Source of the DNA: Corynespora cassiicola
Lineage: Eukaryota; Ascomycota; Dothideomycetes; Pleosporales; Corynesporascaceae
Assembly (NCBI GenBank): GCA_022059125.1
Contig: JAEUWY010000002.1
Span: 2,170,001 to 2,234,000 of the forward strand
Reading direction: 5' to 3'
Length of the DNA stretch: 64,000 nucleotides
Positions within the stretch are counted from its first letter, which is position 1. Every line of letters begins with the position of its first letter. A program made the translations under genes and the position numbers. The notes below the pieces were generated by a model. The model was not told the DNA's origin. It saw only the letters and a list, made by a program, of their open reading frames with translations, and did no database searches. Positions 1 to 10,724 of this stretch are shown piece by piece.

Positions 1-579
1 CACGACCAACCTATACGATACCGGCCATGCAATTGAGATCTCAGATACTGTTCCCGCCCTGAAATACTCATAAAGCTAGTCATATGTCCAATATCACGGT
101 AGAAGTCATGGGGTAGAGTTAAACAGAGAAGGGGCTGTTAGGGGAAATCATGGAAACTTTGTCGACGGCTTGAAGCCGCGGCTCAGGTATTATTTAAGGA
201 GGATCGAGATTGTGTAACATCAGTGGTAATCGAAGACTGATAGTAATCGCTGTAAATGCATTCATAAACATATGTATGATTCGTTGACAACATGGAATGG
301 CCCGACCACCTAAAGTTAACTTGTGCCAAAGAGGCCTTAAGCGGACTTGGTCAAAATCTAGGGCACCAGAGCCCCGAACGCGGAACTCAAATAATTTCAG
401 CCCACAATCCATAGAGCGGAGCTTCCATGCAAAAACTCTGACAGTACTGTAGCCAATACTCGATTTTCTATCCCCAAAAAAAAGTTCCCTCAACACCGTT
501 CCTCCACCATCTCCCACAACACCACACCCCCATCACCACCCCCTATCCCCACGACCAAAAAACATTAAAAAAAGAATGC
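1..579. other. intergenic stretch, no gene called
   Basis: GC-balanced sequence before the tRNA. A 107-codon minus-strand open frame (194-517) has no recognisable domain and no splice context, so I leave it out. A C/A-rich tract near 500-570 lies just downstream (3') of the minus-strand tRNA. Nothing else is supported. Confidence 0.5.
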
Positions 580-690
580 TGACAAGAGTGGGATTCGAAC
601 CCACGCGGGCAAAGCCCATGAGAATACACCTGTTGTAACAAGGCAAGCTTTCACTTGAGTCACACGCCATAACCACTCGGCCATCTTGTC
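580..690 (-). tRNA. tRNA-Leu(CAA) with intron
   Basis: The reverse strand folds as a class II tRNA. The acceptor GACAAGA pairs with TCTTGTC and is followed by discriminator A. The D-arm and A-box are GGCCGAGTGGTTATGGC. The T-arm is GTGGG-TTCGAAT-CCCAC, and a long variable arm (GGGC-TTT-GCCC) marks Leu or Ser. The anticodon loop begins C-T-C-A-A-G, giving anticodon CAA, which reads UUG leucine codons. At 111 nt the gene is too long for a mature tRNA-Leu of about 82 nt. An intron of about 29 nt directly 3' of the anticodon fits, as is usual for fungal tRNA-Leu(CAA). With that boundary the anticodon stem has one U-U mismatch; a 14-nt intron is an alternative, so the intron edges are less certain than the identity. 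Confidence 0.9.
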
Positions 691-1327
691 GATTGAATAT
701 GATTGGTTCACTCCCTCATTGCATACATATCCCATTCCAAAACTCCACCTCGAATGCTCTAGTCTCCCATTTTCAACCGTTGGCTCACCCGTCTACTAAA
801 CCCCCAATCCCCGATTCGCTGTACCCCTGCTAAAGAGCCCTGGCTCGATTGGCCGGCGCACACTAGCAACCCAGACCAGAACCTGCACGCCCCCACGCTA
901 ACCGCACAGACAGATGCGTGTCCCTACAATGCTAGCTCCCCATCACGCCTAGAAAACCGACAAGTCCATTTTTGCTTTTTTCCCTCAAAGAGTTGGAAAT
1001 GAATTCGTCTATACCTCATAACTTCGGATCTTAGGGAAAGTAAGTAAGCTCAAAGCAAGCCAAGCCAAGCCAAGCCAAGCCATACCACGCACATCCATGG
1101 GGTATAAAACCGCTTTCGCAAAGTACGCCTGCAGAATCCCCCTTGCCATGCCATGCCATGCCATGCAAAAAAAACCAAGAACAATAGTAGTAGTAGGGGT
1201 AGGGGTAGTAGTAGCACCCAGTCCAAGTCATCCAACCATCATATCTCATATCTCATAAGCCTCCCCTTGCAAGCCCTCCCAACATCTCCCAGAAGCCACC
1301 CACCTCCAACGTGTAGCCACCACCCCC
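691..1327. other. intergenic stretch with short simple repeats
   Basis: No gene supported. It contains pentamer runs: AAGCC-type repeats at about 1056-1082 and a CCATG-type run at about 1145-1166. A (TAG/GGGTAG)-like simple tract follows at about 1187-1215. Open frames here are translations of these repeats. Confidence 0.5.
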
Positions 1328-2840
1328 TCACTCCTCCTTCTTCCCCTCATTCTCCTTCACCGGCTGATACGGATACTTAATCGTCAAACACCAAATATCC
1401 AAATAATCGCAGATGGTCCAAATCACATCAACGATAAAGCTCCCATGAACCCCCATCGCCAATCCAAGGCACATGAAGACAAACGCAACCTGATACACGT
1501 CATCCCCGAGGGCGCTGGGCCAGCCAAAGCCGACGCGCTCCTGCAGCCACGGACCCAAAGAGTCGGCGACGCCGTAGATGAGCGGGTACATGAGCACGTT
1601 GCCGCGGGGGAAGCGCGACTTTGTGAGGTGCGAGATGATCATGCGGCCGACGGAGAAGGCGTTTATGAGGCCGGCGTAGAAGACGAAGGGGACAAGGTGG
1701 TGGTGCAGGATCTTGGGTTGCAGGTATAGGTAGGCGGGGATGAGGACCCAGGCTGCGGCGAAGGTGAGGAGGCCGAGGAGGGCGACGCGCGTTTTTTGGC
1801 CGCGGCTGCGGCGCGCCTTGAACACGTTTGCCGTGCTAGCTGTTGTCAGTTGCGATATTCAAGGGTGGTATGGTGAGGGGGGCGTACCTGGAGGCCGTGT
1901 TGAAGACGAGCATCACGCCGCCGTACACCATGTACCACTCGTTCCACGCCAGGCCATACAGCGAGGCGGGGATAAAGTCGAAGTGCGGGATCCCGAGCGT
2001 GGACAGCATGGGTTGTTGCCAGAAGCTGCCGCCGCCGAGGAAGCCGGTGAGAGCGTAGACGATGCAAAGCGTCAGGATACCTTCGACGGGTCCCGAGATG
2101 ATACCCAGCGTCAGCGTGTGCGTGTGGTACTCGTCCCACGTCTGCACGTAAAACGTCATCGATGCTGCGCTCCGTTAGCCACGTCCTCGCGATATTCCGT
2201 TTGGTATGGTATGCAACTCACAAGCAAACAGCGTGAGCACCGTCTTCCAGCCCTGGCCCAAGTTCATGGTCGCGGAGAAGAGGAGGACTTCGAGCGTGGT
2301 GTTGATCGCGTCGACGCCGTGGTCGAAGAGCTCGCCCAAGGGACCGCTCTGGCGAGTGCGCCGTGCTTGGCTGCCGTCCACGGCGTCGAAGGTTTGGTAT
2401 AAGAAGAGGCCCACGGCCCAGCTAAAGTAGACCCACGGAGGGCAGTCCTGATCCAGCGTCGGGGTGAACCACAACAGCGTCAGAAAGTTGGCGACGACGA
2501 AGCCAAAGCCCGACAGGGTAATCTGCACACGGCGCGTCAGTTATATGGCCAGATGACGCGTGGATACGCCGCGGGGAGCGAATGCGACTGGGTTTCGCGG
2601 CCCTCGGGAGGGCATAAGGCGTCGAGGGAGGACTCACCAGGTTCGGGCTGTATGGTGTCAGTACGCGTTGCGCATCAGAATGCGATGGAGGGAGACTCAC
2701 GCCATCCACATGGGGAAGCACTTTATGACGACGTGGGTGTAAAAGGGCTTCATGATGTAGCGCGAGACCAGACTGTGGTCGACGCCGGAGTACTGGTACT
2801 CCTTGAGCTTGGGGAGCTTGTCCTGGCGAATGTACACCAT
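1328..2840 (-). CDS. choline/ethanolamine phosphotransferase (CDP-alcohol phosphatidyltransferase)
   Basis: Predicted to transfer phosphocholine or phosphoethanolamine from the CDP-alcohol to diacylglycerol, the last step of the Kennedy pathway, in ER/Golgi membranes. Exons on the minus strand are 2840-2701, 2647-2638, 2522-2222, 2164-1888 and 1835-1328, all with GT-AG borders, giving 411 aa (yeast Cpt1/Ept1 are about 390). The CDP-alcohol motif is complete at about residues 99-121: D-G-x2-A-R-x8-G-x3-D-x3-D. The start MVYIRQDKLPKLKEYQYSG and the junction MAPNL-ITLSG match the family. Exon 2 is only 10 nt and is needed to restore A-P-N-L before the first membrane helix. About eight hydrophobic segments follow, and the tail is charged. 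Choline versus ethanolamine preference cannot be read from sequence. The gene appears intact. Confidence 0.92.
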
Positions 2841-3296
2841 GGCTGCGAGGTTGCCGCGGAGGGAGCGATGCCAAAAGGCGAGGTGAGGCGAGGTGAGGTG
2901 AAGAGGGTCGGACGGTGTTGTTATGTTGCGAGTGGGCAGGCAGCCTGTGGGTCCAAGTTTTTTGTGCTCGGCCAGTTCCAGTTCGCGTCTGGCCCTGGAC
3001 TGGACGAGACGGGATGACGTTGGCGGGGCCGCCGAAACACTCGCTCACGCCTGTCTCGGTGCACAAGCAACGTGAGCCGATCAAAATCAATTTTGACTAG
3101 ATAACCGTGACGCCTGACTATGGCTGCCCCATTGCAGCAGTGCAGCGCCCTGGATTCTTTCGCTATACTACAGTTTCCTCAGCTTCCCTGTCCCTCCACC
3201 CAACCATGCTCGGCTGACCTAGGGCCGCCCACCAGTCGCTCGCTCTGATGGTGTAAATACTTGGTCTTTGCGCGTGGCTAGCGTCAAGCGAGCAGC
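2841..3296. other. intergenic, upstream of the phosphotransferase gene
   Basis: It lies between the stop of the NIPSNAP gene (3297) and the start of the phosphotransferase (2840), both on the minus strand, so it should hold the phosphotransferase promoter. There is a short GAGGT-type purine repeat at about 2879-2900. No gene is seen. Confidence 0.5.
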
Positions 3297-4474
3297 TCAA
3301 GCGACGGGGCTCCAGGGGCAGGGGATCAGGATGCGGCTCTTCATGGTCTGGATCAAGGGTACCGTCTTGTGCACCGTCTCTCCCCAGCCCTCGACGCTCC
3401 AGCTCTGCTCGCGGCGGACCTTGCGCTCCTCCAGATTAGCAAACTGCCACAAGTGGTGCACCGTGTTGAGCTCTCCGATTTGCACGAACCAGGCGCCCAC
3501 GCCCTCCATGACCTCCCTCCGGGCCTTGAGGCCGCGCCTCCAGTGTGTCTCCCACTCCAGCAGGTTGCCGGGGTGCAGCGTGTACGAGCGGAGTTCAAAG
3601 AGACCGCCCAGCTGGCGCGGCGGAGTGGTAGGCCAGAAGGAAAACTCCTGCATGAGCGAGCTGCGCTTGGCGTTGATGAGCGTCTTCAGTTTGGCATCAA
3701 AATCGGGGAACTCGGGGTGGTTCTGGATGGCGTTGAGCGAGGCGTGGTAGCCCTCATATCGCTGGTACTCCCAAATGTGAACTGTGGTGCGGTCGGATTA
3801 GTCCTGGATGCGTCCACGGGCACGGCGGTTGATGGGGCGCACTTACCAAACGTGTCGCAGTCGCCCACCTCGGTCCTCCAACTGCCCACCAGATGCACAT
3901 TGTGCTCGGGCGTCGACGCCATCTTGGGGTACCATTTTCCTACGAGTTCAGTGTATTCGTCGACCTTGTCCGGCTTGACCTCGTGGAAGACGATCGAGTG
4001 CACGTACTTGCCGCGGGCCAGGACCTGCGAGAAGCTGCGCTCAATGTCCTTGTCCAGTTCGCGGCCCTCGGGAGTGCCGTAGATGAGCGACGACAGGGCA
4101 CCGCCCTTCTTCTTGCCATTCTCTTGCTCACGTGCGCGAGCTTCCTCTGCAATGGAGCATGTTAGCCCATCTAGAATCTTGCCAGAAACGGCCGCGTCCC
4201 GCCAGAGGGGCCAGACGCGGAGCCATCATCAGAGGAAACGAGACTTACTTTCTTGTTGCTCCTTCTTCTTCTGGGCCGCAATCAGGCCCTCACGGAACTC
4301 CTTCTGGCGGTCGGTGAACTTGGAGGCGCCGTCTGGCGTGATGTCGGCGAGAGCGGGTGCGCGGGCTGGGCTCTGTGCGGCTGCCAGGGCGCGGAAGCAG
4401 CGTGAGTTGGCGGGAGCCGTGAATTGGGCGGGTGCGGAGCCGCGCAGGCTGGCACAGGCGCGGCGGGCGAACAT
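3297..4474 (-). CDS. NIPSNAP-family mitochondrial protein
   Basis: Exons are 4474-4249, 4146-3847 and 3781-3297 (GT-AG borders), 336 aa. The first 40 or so residues are rich in Arg, Ala and Ser with no acid (starts MFARRACASLRG), a typical mitochondrial presequence. A charged linker (KKKEQQ, EEARAREQENGKKKGG) follows. Two ferredoxin-like NIPSNAP repeats come next: one around KYVHSIVFHEVKPDKVDEY and a C-terminal one around LFELRSYTLHPGNLLEWE with the W/H-rich segment GELNTVHHLWQF. The length and two-repeat layout fit NIPSNAP1/2-like proteins. These associate with mitochondria and in animals act in mitophagy signalling; the role in fungi is not established. The in-frame upstream ATG would add about 21 residues; I prefer 4474 because the presequence then starts at the N-terminus. 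Confidence 0.9.
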
Positions 4475-5216
4475 TGTGGTGTTGTGGGTGCTGTGGATGT
4501 TGTTGGGTGGTAAGATGGACGAGTGGTTGAGCTCCAATTGACGTCAGGGGAGCTCCAGGGCAAGGTCGGGCTCTGGGAGGGGGCGGCGATGGAGAGTGGT
4601 TGAGGGGCGGAGAGGTGGAGGTTGAGGGGTGAGGGAGGTGCAGATGATGCGGACACAGAGGACGGGGGCGGAGTAGCTGCAGTGGGCGTTTGTAGGTACC
4701 TCCGCTCAGAGGAGCCTGGTCACCTTACCTGCGAGCTCTCCCCGCACGATTGGGGAGCTGCGCTAGCGCCGCCCTTCCCCAGATTTCCCGGTCCGTAAAC
4801 ACCGCCGACTCCGCCCAGCACCGACTCTGGCCGCGTCTTTTGTCAATTCTTGCCATAGTCTTCGTCATCCTGGCCTGCCTGGAATCCCATGTACCGTCAG
4901 AGGGGCTGCATGCATCTCTGTATGCTTGCATACCCGCGCCCTCTCCCTACGACTCCAGCCGCCCAGCCGCCCCAGCCCATTACGTCACATGCTCGCCCTG
5001 TCCTGGCCTCGCATGGAGCTGCATGCGCACCCACCCACTCTCCGCGGCCGGGAGCTTCTCAGCAACACAAAGCCCACCTCTTCATAAAACATCCCTTCCC
5101 CTGATTGCAAGCTTGTGGCTGGCATTGTCTTTTCCATCCATTGTCTGCCAAGACTTTCCATCTAACGATCAAGACCCGCTATTTCACTAGTTTGCATGTT
5201 GACATGAATGCCATTC
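4475..5216. other. intergenic, no gene called
   Basis: This is the 5' side of the NIPSNAP gene and the 3' side of the kinase-fusion gene. It is C-rich on the plus strand from about 4740 to 5100. Long open frames here on both strands have biased composition (Pro/Ser/Ala or Arg) and no domains, so I treat them as chance frames. Confidence 0.5.
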
Positions 5217-8200
5217 TTATACTACCTGAGGATGCCTAACGGTTCTAATCACAGACAATGCCACTATACATGCCAAAAGGACAAAAACTATTACTGACGG
5301 TTGCTCCACTTTCTTCTCGTCTTGGTCTGTCATACCTGAAGTCAAAATCTCGTTGAACAGGGAAACGCATAGGTGTACAAGGAGGATGAGGCAAGAAAGA
5401 ACCCGACCAAACTCAACAATCCAATCATTTTCTCGTGATAAATGAAGAGACAGAGATGGAGGATGTCCCTGTTTCTGGTACCGCTCTTGAAGCCTGCTGT
5501 ACAGCTCTGCTGAAGATACCCAATCCTTAGATGGCAGGCTGGAAAGATCTTCCCCCAGAATGATTTGTGACCCACCTTCTTTTCCCCTAGGCGCACCACC
5601 GAAGAATCTGAATCGGAACATGTATTGTTTCTCCACCCTTATCAGACGGACTAGGCTATAAAGCCACCGCTGAGGCAAACTTTGATTTTGAACTAAGAAT
5701 GCATGGGAGCGATCCAGGAGTTCAGACCAGGTCGGAGGTTTATTCATGTCGATTAGTTCTGAGGAAATTTTTTCAGTCCACAAATATATGGGGGGTAGTT
5801 GAAGCCTGATTATGAGAATATGTGCCTCAACTTCTTCCATAGTCTTAAGGGCCTGCTGAGGTGTTGTCCGTGTTTTCGGTTTTTCCCGTAACATGTCGAA
5901 GACAAGATGGTAAAGGCCTTTGCGGAAGACCTCTCTCGAATTTCTTTCAGTTACTGATAGATCAGAATCATCGTAGGTATCCTTCAAAATTTCTCGCATC
6001 GCCTCGAGATTGTGTTGAAAAGTTTGGTCGGCGGTAACGGTAATTTTCCATAGCTCCTCAACGGCATTGGGACCCGAGTATACCAAAGCCAGTATCAGGG
6101 CAAAGCAGCATCCGAGAGACCAGACATCAGACTCCAATAAAGACACGCTGTTGCCAGAATCATTCACCTCCTGTTCGGGTGCTTTGAAAGGTGTCGTACC
6201 CATATTATCTGTCCCCCCATTTGGTACGAACTTCTTACTGAGACCGAAGTCCGCAATGATCGGCCTCACACAGAAACTTGCGCCTTCCTCTCCAAACGGG
6301 CCATCGGGATGTGGTACTTCCTGTAGAAGGATATTGCTGGGCTTAAGATCCTTGTGTTTGATTTCTTTGCGGGTATCTTCCTTTGCGTGAAGGTAGGTGA
6401 GTCCTTCGAGGCATCCCTTGACAATGGCGGGCCAAGGCTTGAGATTTTTGGGGCTGTACCACCAGACATGTTCTCGCTTATGTAGTAATACATCCTGAAG
6501 CGTGACAGGCGCCCAAGGTCGAGTTACCAGGTATATAACCCCAAGATTTTGATCATTATATAGAGTTTCATGATACCTTAAAATGTTGTCGTGTTTAAGT
6601 TCCTTCAAAATAGTGACTTCGGTGCACACCCTTCTGAAATGATTGTCGCTACGCATACGGATTTCTTTGACTGCATAATAGGCTGAGGGTACTGAACCTG
6701 GTGGCTTGGGCTTGGAAGTATCTTGAGTGGTATGAGCTGCATAGACTTGTCCATACGTGCCCACAAATTTTCCCTCGCTTTCGATAATCTCGTATGGGAA
6801 TCCCTCGTTCGCAAAATTCCTCGCTTTTATTAGTTGAAGCTGTTCTCGCGCAACGCCCTAATCGAGATTTCGTCAGGTTAATAAGGCATTCCAGAACAAT
6901 CATCAACTTACAGGATCGAAATTGCAGCTTGCATCAGTATGAGCTGGTTGAGTTTGCTCAATTGCACGAACAGATCTCGTTCGACCATATAGGTCAATGT
7001 CATTAGTCATCAATGACTGCAGGTCCTTGAAGATTTGTACGAATTCCTTGTATCCCTCTGTCTCCCGGTCTTTGGGGCGAGGAAATGGAAATACGCAATC
7101 TGGATATACTTTGTGGTGCGCTGCTCGTGTGCGGTATTCGGTGGCCTCTAGAACTTTCCAACACGCGTAGCAGGACAACTTACTACATCCGATGAACTGG
7201 TGCATCTCGTATCCTTGCCTTTTTCGGATCTCGAATGACAACAAATATAGCTGAAGCTCGCAGTGGAAATATGGGTTCGATCTGCTATCCCATGGTGCCA
7301 CTTTGAGTGTTTTGATAGCGTTGGCTTTGGCGATAGGCCTATCTTTCCATTCTTCCAACGTTTGTACCAACTCTGTTTCTTTGAATGCATCTTTGGCACA
7401 AACTGATGTTTCAACAAAGATGACTTCAACTTTGATGCCCCCTTTGCGCTCCCAAAAATCCTTGATCGATCTCCATATCGACCATGGCATTCCGAGCATC
7501 TGCATATACTTGAGACTCTTTCGAAACGACTTGACAGATTTGGGTATTCCGAATTCTCCCTCATTTGGTGAGATAGAATAGCACTCCAGTTGAAACATTC
7601 GGGAGTCCACCCAAAAGCTGTAGAATGTCTTGAAAAAGGTACTTGCAGCTGATACACGGCTTGCACCAGGAGAAGCCTCACGTAACTGTTCCATCTTCTT
7701 CTCCATTAACCTCCAGTCTTTTGAAAATTTCCCTGGGTCGAATTTTCGCTTATCCTTCTGCAAATGATCAGCGATATGGGTTTCAGCATCTTTGCAGTCG
7801 TTCCAGAGACGCTTCAGTTCCTCCACGTAAAAATCGACGCGATCTTTCCAGAATGTTACGATCTTTCTAAAATCAAAATCGCGTAGTTCCTCCAACTCTT
7901 TGTTCAATATGTCTTCTAATTCCTTTCCGAATATTTGATCCTCATCACTAATCTGACTTCTTGAATGGGACCAGCAATTCTTAGCCACGTATATCGTCCA
8001 TAGGTCCCCATTCTTGTCCTTAACCAGAGATGTGGCAGTGACATTCTGCGCTGTGTCGCTTGTTTTTTTGTGCGCAAAAAGGAGGGCGAGGCGATCCAAG
8101 AATGTGTTGTCAGAGTTGGCATGCTCGTAGGGTCGGTTGAAGCCTTCTATACTGTGAGCTCAATTCAGCGAAAAAAAAATTGCCGGAGGGCTTACTAGGC

Positions 8201-8343
8201 TCATGCGTAACACCTTTCAAGAAATACAACGATGCGAAGAACTTCGCATTGTTGAGCACAGTATCGGACCAAATCTGATCTTCAATAGCCGGTGTTTGAA
8301 GCTCGTATATTCTGCTTGGTGAGGATTTGACTTGGCTGCCCAT
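5217..8343 (-). CDS. OTT_1508-like deaminase domain fused to a protein kinase, with C-terminal membrane helices
   Basis: Core exons are 8158-6912 and 6857-5217; an N-terminal exon 8343-8196 is likely, giving about 1011 aa. Residues about 115-160 are charged and helical. A zinc-deaminase-like domain follows: HCE near 348-350, then G-C-S-K-L-S-C-x-x-C near 375-382 and a following TRAAHHKVYPD segment, matching the fungal OTT_1508-type branch of the cytidine-deaminase superfamily. The kinase domain starts near 490: G-loop GKFVGTYGQV, lysine in YYAVKEI (about 529), glutamate in CTEVTIL (about 545), catalytic HKDLKPSN (Asp about 635), DFG (about 668) and FKAPE. All key residues are present, so it looks active. 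Two hydrophobic segments lie near the C-terminus (VLSCLILLVHLCVSLF and VIVFVLLACIVALSVI). The N-terminus is the weak point: frame continuity needs a GAG acceptor at 8159, because the nearer CAG gives a stop. Substrate is unknown. Confidence 0.8.
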
Positions 8344-9276
8344 TTCAGTAGGGAAGATGAGTGCGGACAGTTCTCAACATGTAAAGGCGGGAAAGATGAT
8401 AAAATACGATATTAGCGCTTTCGATGTCTTTGAATAAGTTACCTGCCTCCTGAAGCTAGACGGGCAGTCCCACGGAACAGTGGATGGCAAAAGAGGTTCA
8501 AGGCTATCGTGGTTTTCTCGCATATTATAGATGACTGGATTAAGCTCACTGATGGGAAGGGGAAATTTCATGCAATTGGCTGGATAATATCGAACATTTT
8601 CGCTTATGAGATGAATGCGTTACAACGTTGTCCCAGTATCAACTGATAGGCTACCGGTCATTCGCATCACCAGCTGAAGTCAGCCTGCAGCCGCCACAGA
8701 CAAAGAGAAGAAACAGAATATCTTCTATGAGTCACACGAGCCAGTCAAATGTCACATTGCATGACTCAATACCTTGCGTCCATTGTGAAGGGGTGTCTGA
8801 TTTTCGATAGTGATTCAAGTGACATTATTGTTCGTGAACCGGGCGGCATTTAGTTCCTTAACTTTTCTTTGTAAAAGTCAAACCTTTCAAAAAAGCTATG
8901 GGACTTAATTGTGGGTAAATTACAAAGCTAAACATGATATATTGGTTGGACGGGACTTACTGCAAGAGTTATGTCACTTTCGGTAGGATAGAATACCCTA
9001 GGCCGCGGCATCGATATATCATATAACATAATGAATAAAGTATGAATTATTTTGTAGGCTTGTATGCTTATGTCTGAGAGGCCTATTCCTGACTAGAAGA
9101 AAATATCAAAAATTGCACGTTGTGCTACCCTAAATGTGTCTTAAAGGAAGACAGTAGACTGCCTTGTCGTAATTCATTGATTCATGAACCTCGTTACTTG
9201 ATATCAGTAACGACAAACAAGAAGAAAGGGAAATATCAAACACTCCATCATCCATGTTTATCAGGTCCTTGAGCCC
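8344..9276. other. intergenic; possible extra 5' exon of the kinase-fusion gene
   Basis: A minus-strand open segment at 8571-8443 (starts MKFPLPISELNPV) ends at a good donor (CAG|GTAACT) and is followed by a CTAAT branch-like site. It could be an upstream exon of the fusion gene, but I found no acceptor that keeps frame with the 8343 exon, so it is not included. The rest (8572-9276) is mildly AT-rich with nothing recognisable. Confidence 0.35.
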
Positions 9277-10724
9277 TTATACCGTTATCTCAGGCATCTC
9301 GCTTCCGGGCGGTACTTTGATGATTGGCTGTGAGATGAATACAACCATGACGGCAGAGAAACTGCGGGAAAGTCAGGTTAGATATGTCCGTATTTGAGGT
9401 TTTTTTCTTAATAACGTACGCAGCGGTAGCCGCAAAGATCTCCGTCCGTGAGCTCGTTCCCTGTGTAAGGAATATCAATCCTACAGCAAAGACGACGGCA
9501 AATCCTGTAATGCACAGCAACAGATCCCGGGTTTCGGATAGCTGCGTCAATACGGTAATCGCGACAACTGGTATTAAGCAGGCGATGACGGTCGAAAGGC
9601 TAGACGTAAATCGTAGCGCGGCTGATTCTGAAACTGATTCCAAGCTTTCTTTCAGAGCCTTGTCGACATGCCATGTGTTTAAGACTCTAGCAGGCTTCCC
9701 ATTTGGCCTATGTTTCATCGCTTCTTCATCATTCTTTGAAGTAGACTTCTTCCGAAGCCACCGGTCCCTAAGTGACCAGTAGAAAGGCATATAGTAGTAC
9801 ACAACCCACTTCGTTAGTCCATCAACTTTGGATGGAGGATGTGTGACAACCAAGTCTAGGTCGTCTACGTTTGGGGGTGATTGAGCCATCACTAGTGCTT
9901 TCATGATGTCTTGGAATTGCTTCCATAGCGATGGGTCTGGCCCATCGGATTGAATATCACCCCAAGTCTGGACGTCACCCTCATATACTCGGACCTTATG
10001 GTTTCCACCTCTATCATCCTTCAACCATTTGCGAAGTGATCGCATGTTAAAATATTCAGGATCAGGAAGAGCAGATACTTTTGAATACTGGAGGAGTGCT
10101 TTATCTGGGCTGAATCAGCGACAGACGTAGTGATGATGACGTATGTGGGGCTTGATGCAACTTACTGTACTCCTTTAGCACCTTGCGCATTTTAACGATT
10201 AGTTTGAAATGCTCCGAGTTCTCCCTCTTTACTAGGAGGTCTGCGCGCTCAGATAACTTCCCATTATCATGTTCTATCTTGTGGATCTGCTCACGCAGTC
10301 TATCAAGCTGAATCTGATAGTAGAGCAAGCTCTTGACATTTAAGTCTTTGAATCTGGGGAAAGCCGCAAATTCGGGAACGTGCGACATGATATACGCAAG
10401 CTGTGGCCATCCTGGTGCAGGTGCCTCGGGATCGGGTGGAATTTTATTCTCGTGATTTCTACCGCCTTTGCTGTCATCGTCGTCGCTATCGCTCGAGCTA
10501 TCGCTTGAGCTGTCGCTTGAGCTATCGCTTGCGTTGTCGCCTGAGCTTGCGGCAGGAACAGATGTCGCTTTTGTGCTTATCGAGTCGTCTGAACTGGAAG
10601 AATCGTGTCGCTCGTCATCCACTCCGATTTTCGGCGTTGTACGTTTCGACTCGGGATCCACAGCTGTGGAGTCATCAGAAGTATCGCTCTGATCGCTCGA
10701 CGTAGAATTCCGTACAAGATCCAT
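9277..10724 (-). CDS. DUF6594 family membrane protein
   Basis: Exons are 10724-10166, 10104-9420 and 9361-9277 (GT-AG), 442 aa. The first 100 residues are low complexity with Ser/Asp repeats (SDSSSDSSSDSSSDSDDDD, about residues 66-85). The family core follows: GWPQLAYIMSHVPEFAAFPRF, then LNVKSLLYYQIQLDRLREQI, then KALLQYSKVSALPDPEY and MRSLRKWL. Three hydrophobic helices close the protein (around STVIACLIPVVAITVL, LLLCITGFAVVFAVGLIFL and AAFSAVMVVFIS). The last 28 codons come from the small third exon, which restores the usual A-A-x-x-A-V-x-V-V-F ending. This is a fungus-specific, often expanded family of membrane proteins with no settled function. The gene appears intact, and it shares its strand with the kinase fusion 930 bp downstream. 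Confidence 0.9.

Noticed and set aside
194..517. 107-codon minus-strand frame near the left edge
   Set aside because: No domain, no splice signals, no composition bias of a gene; adjacent to a tRNA in an intergenic stretch.
1031..1380. Overlapping frames on both strands rich in Tyr/Leu/Trp or Ser/Pro
   Set aside because: They translate simple repeats (AAGCC, CCATG, TAG-like tracts).
4083..5190. Several 60-150 codon plus-strand frames
   Set aside because: They are shadows of the NIPSNAP gene or of C-rich intergenic sequence; no family features.
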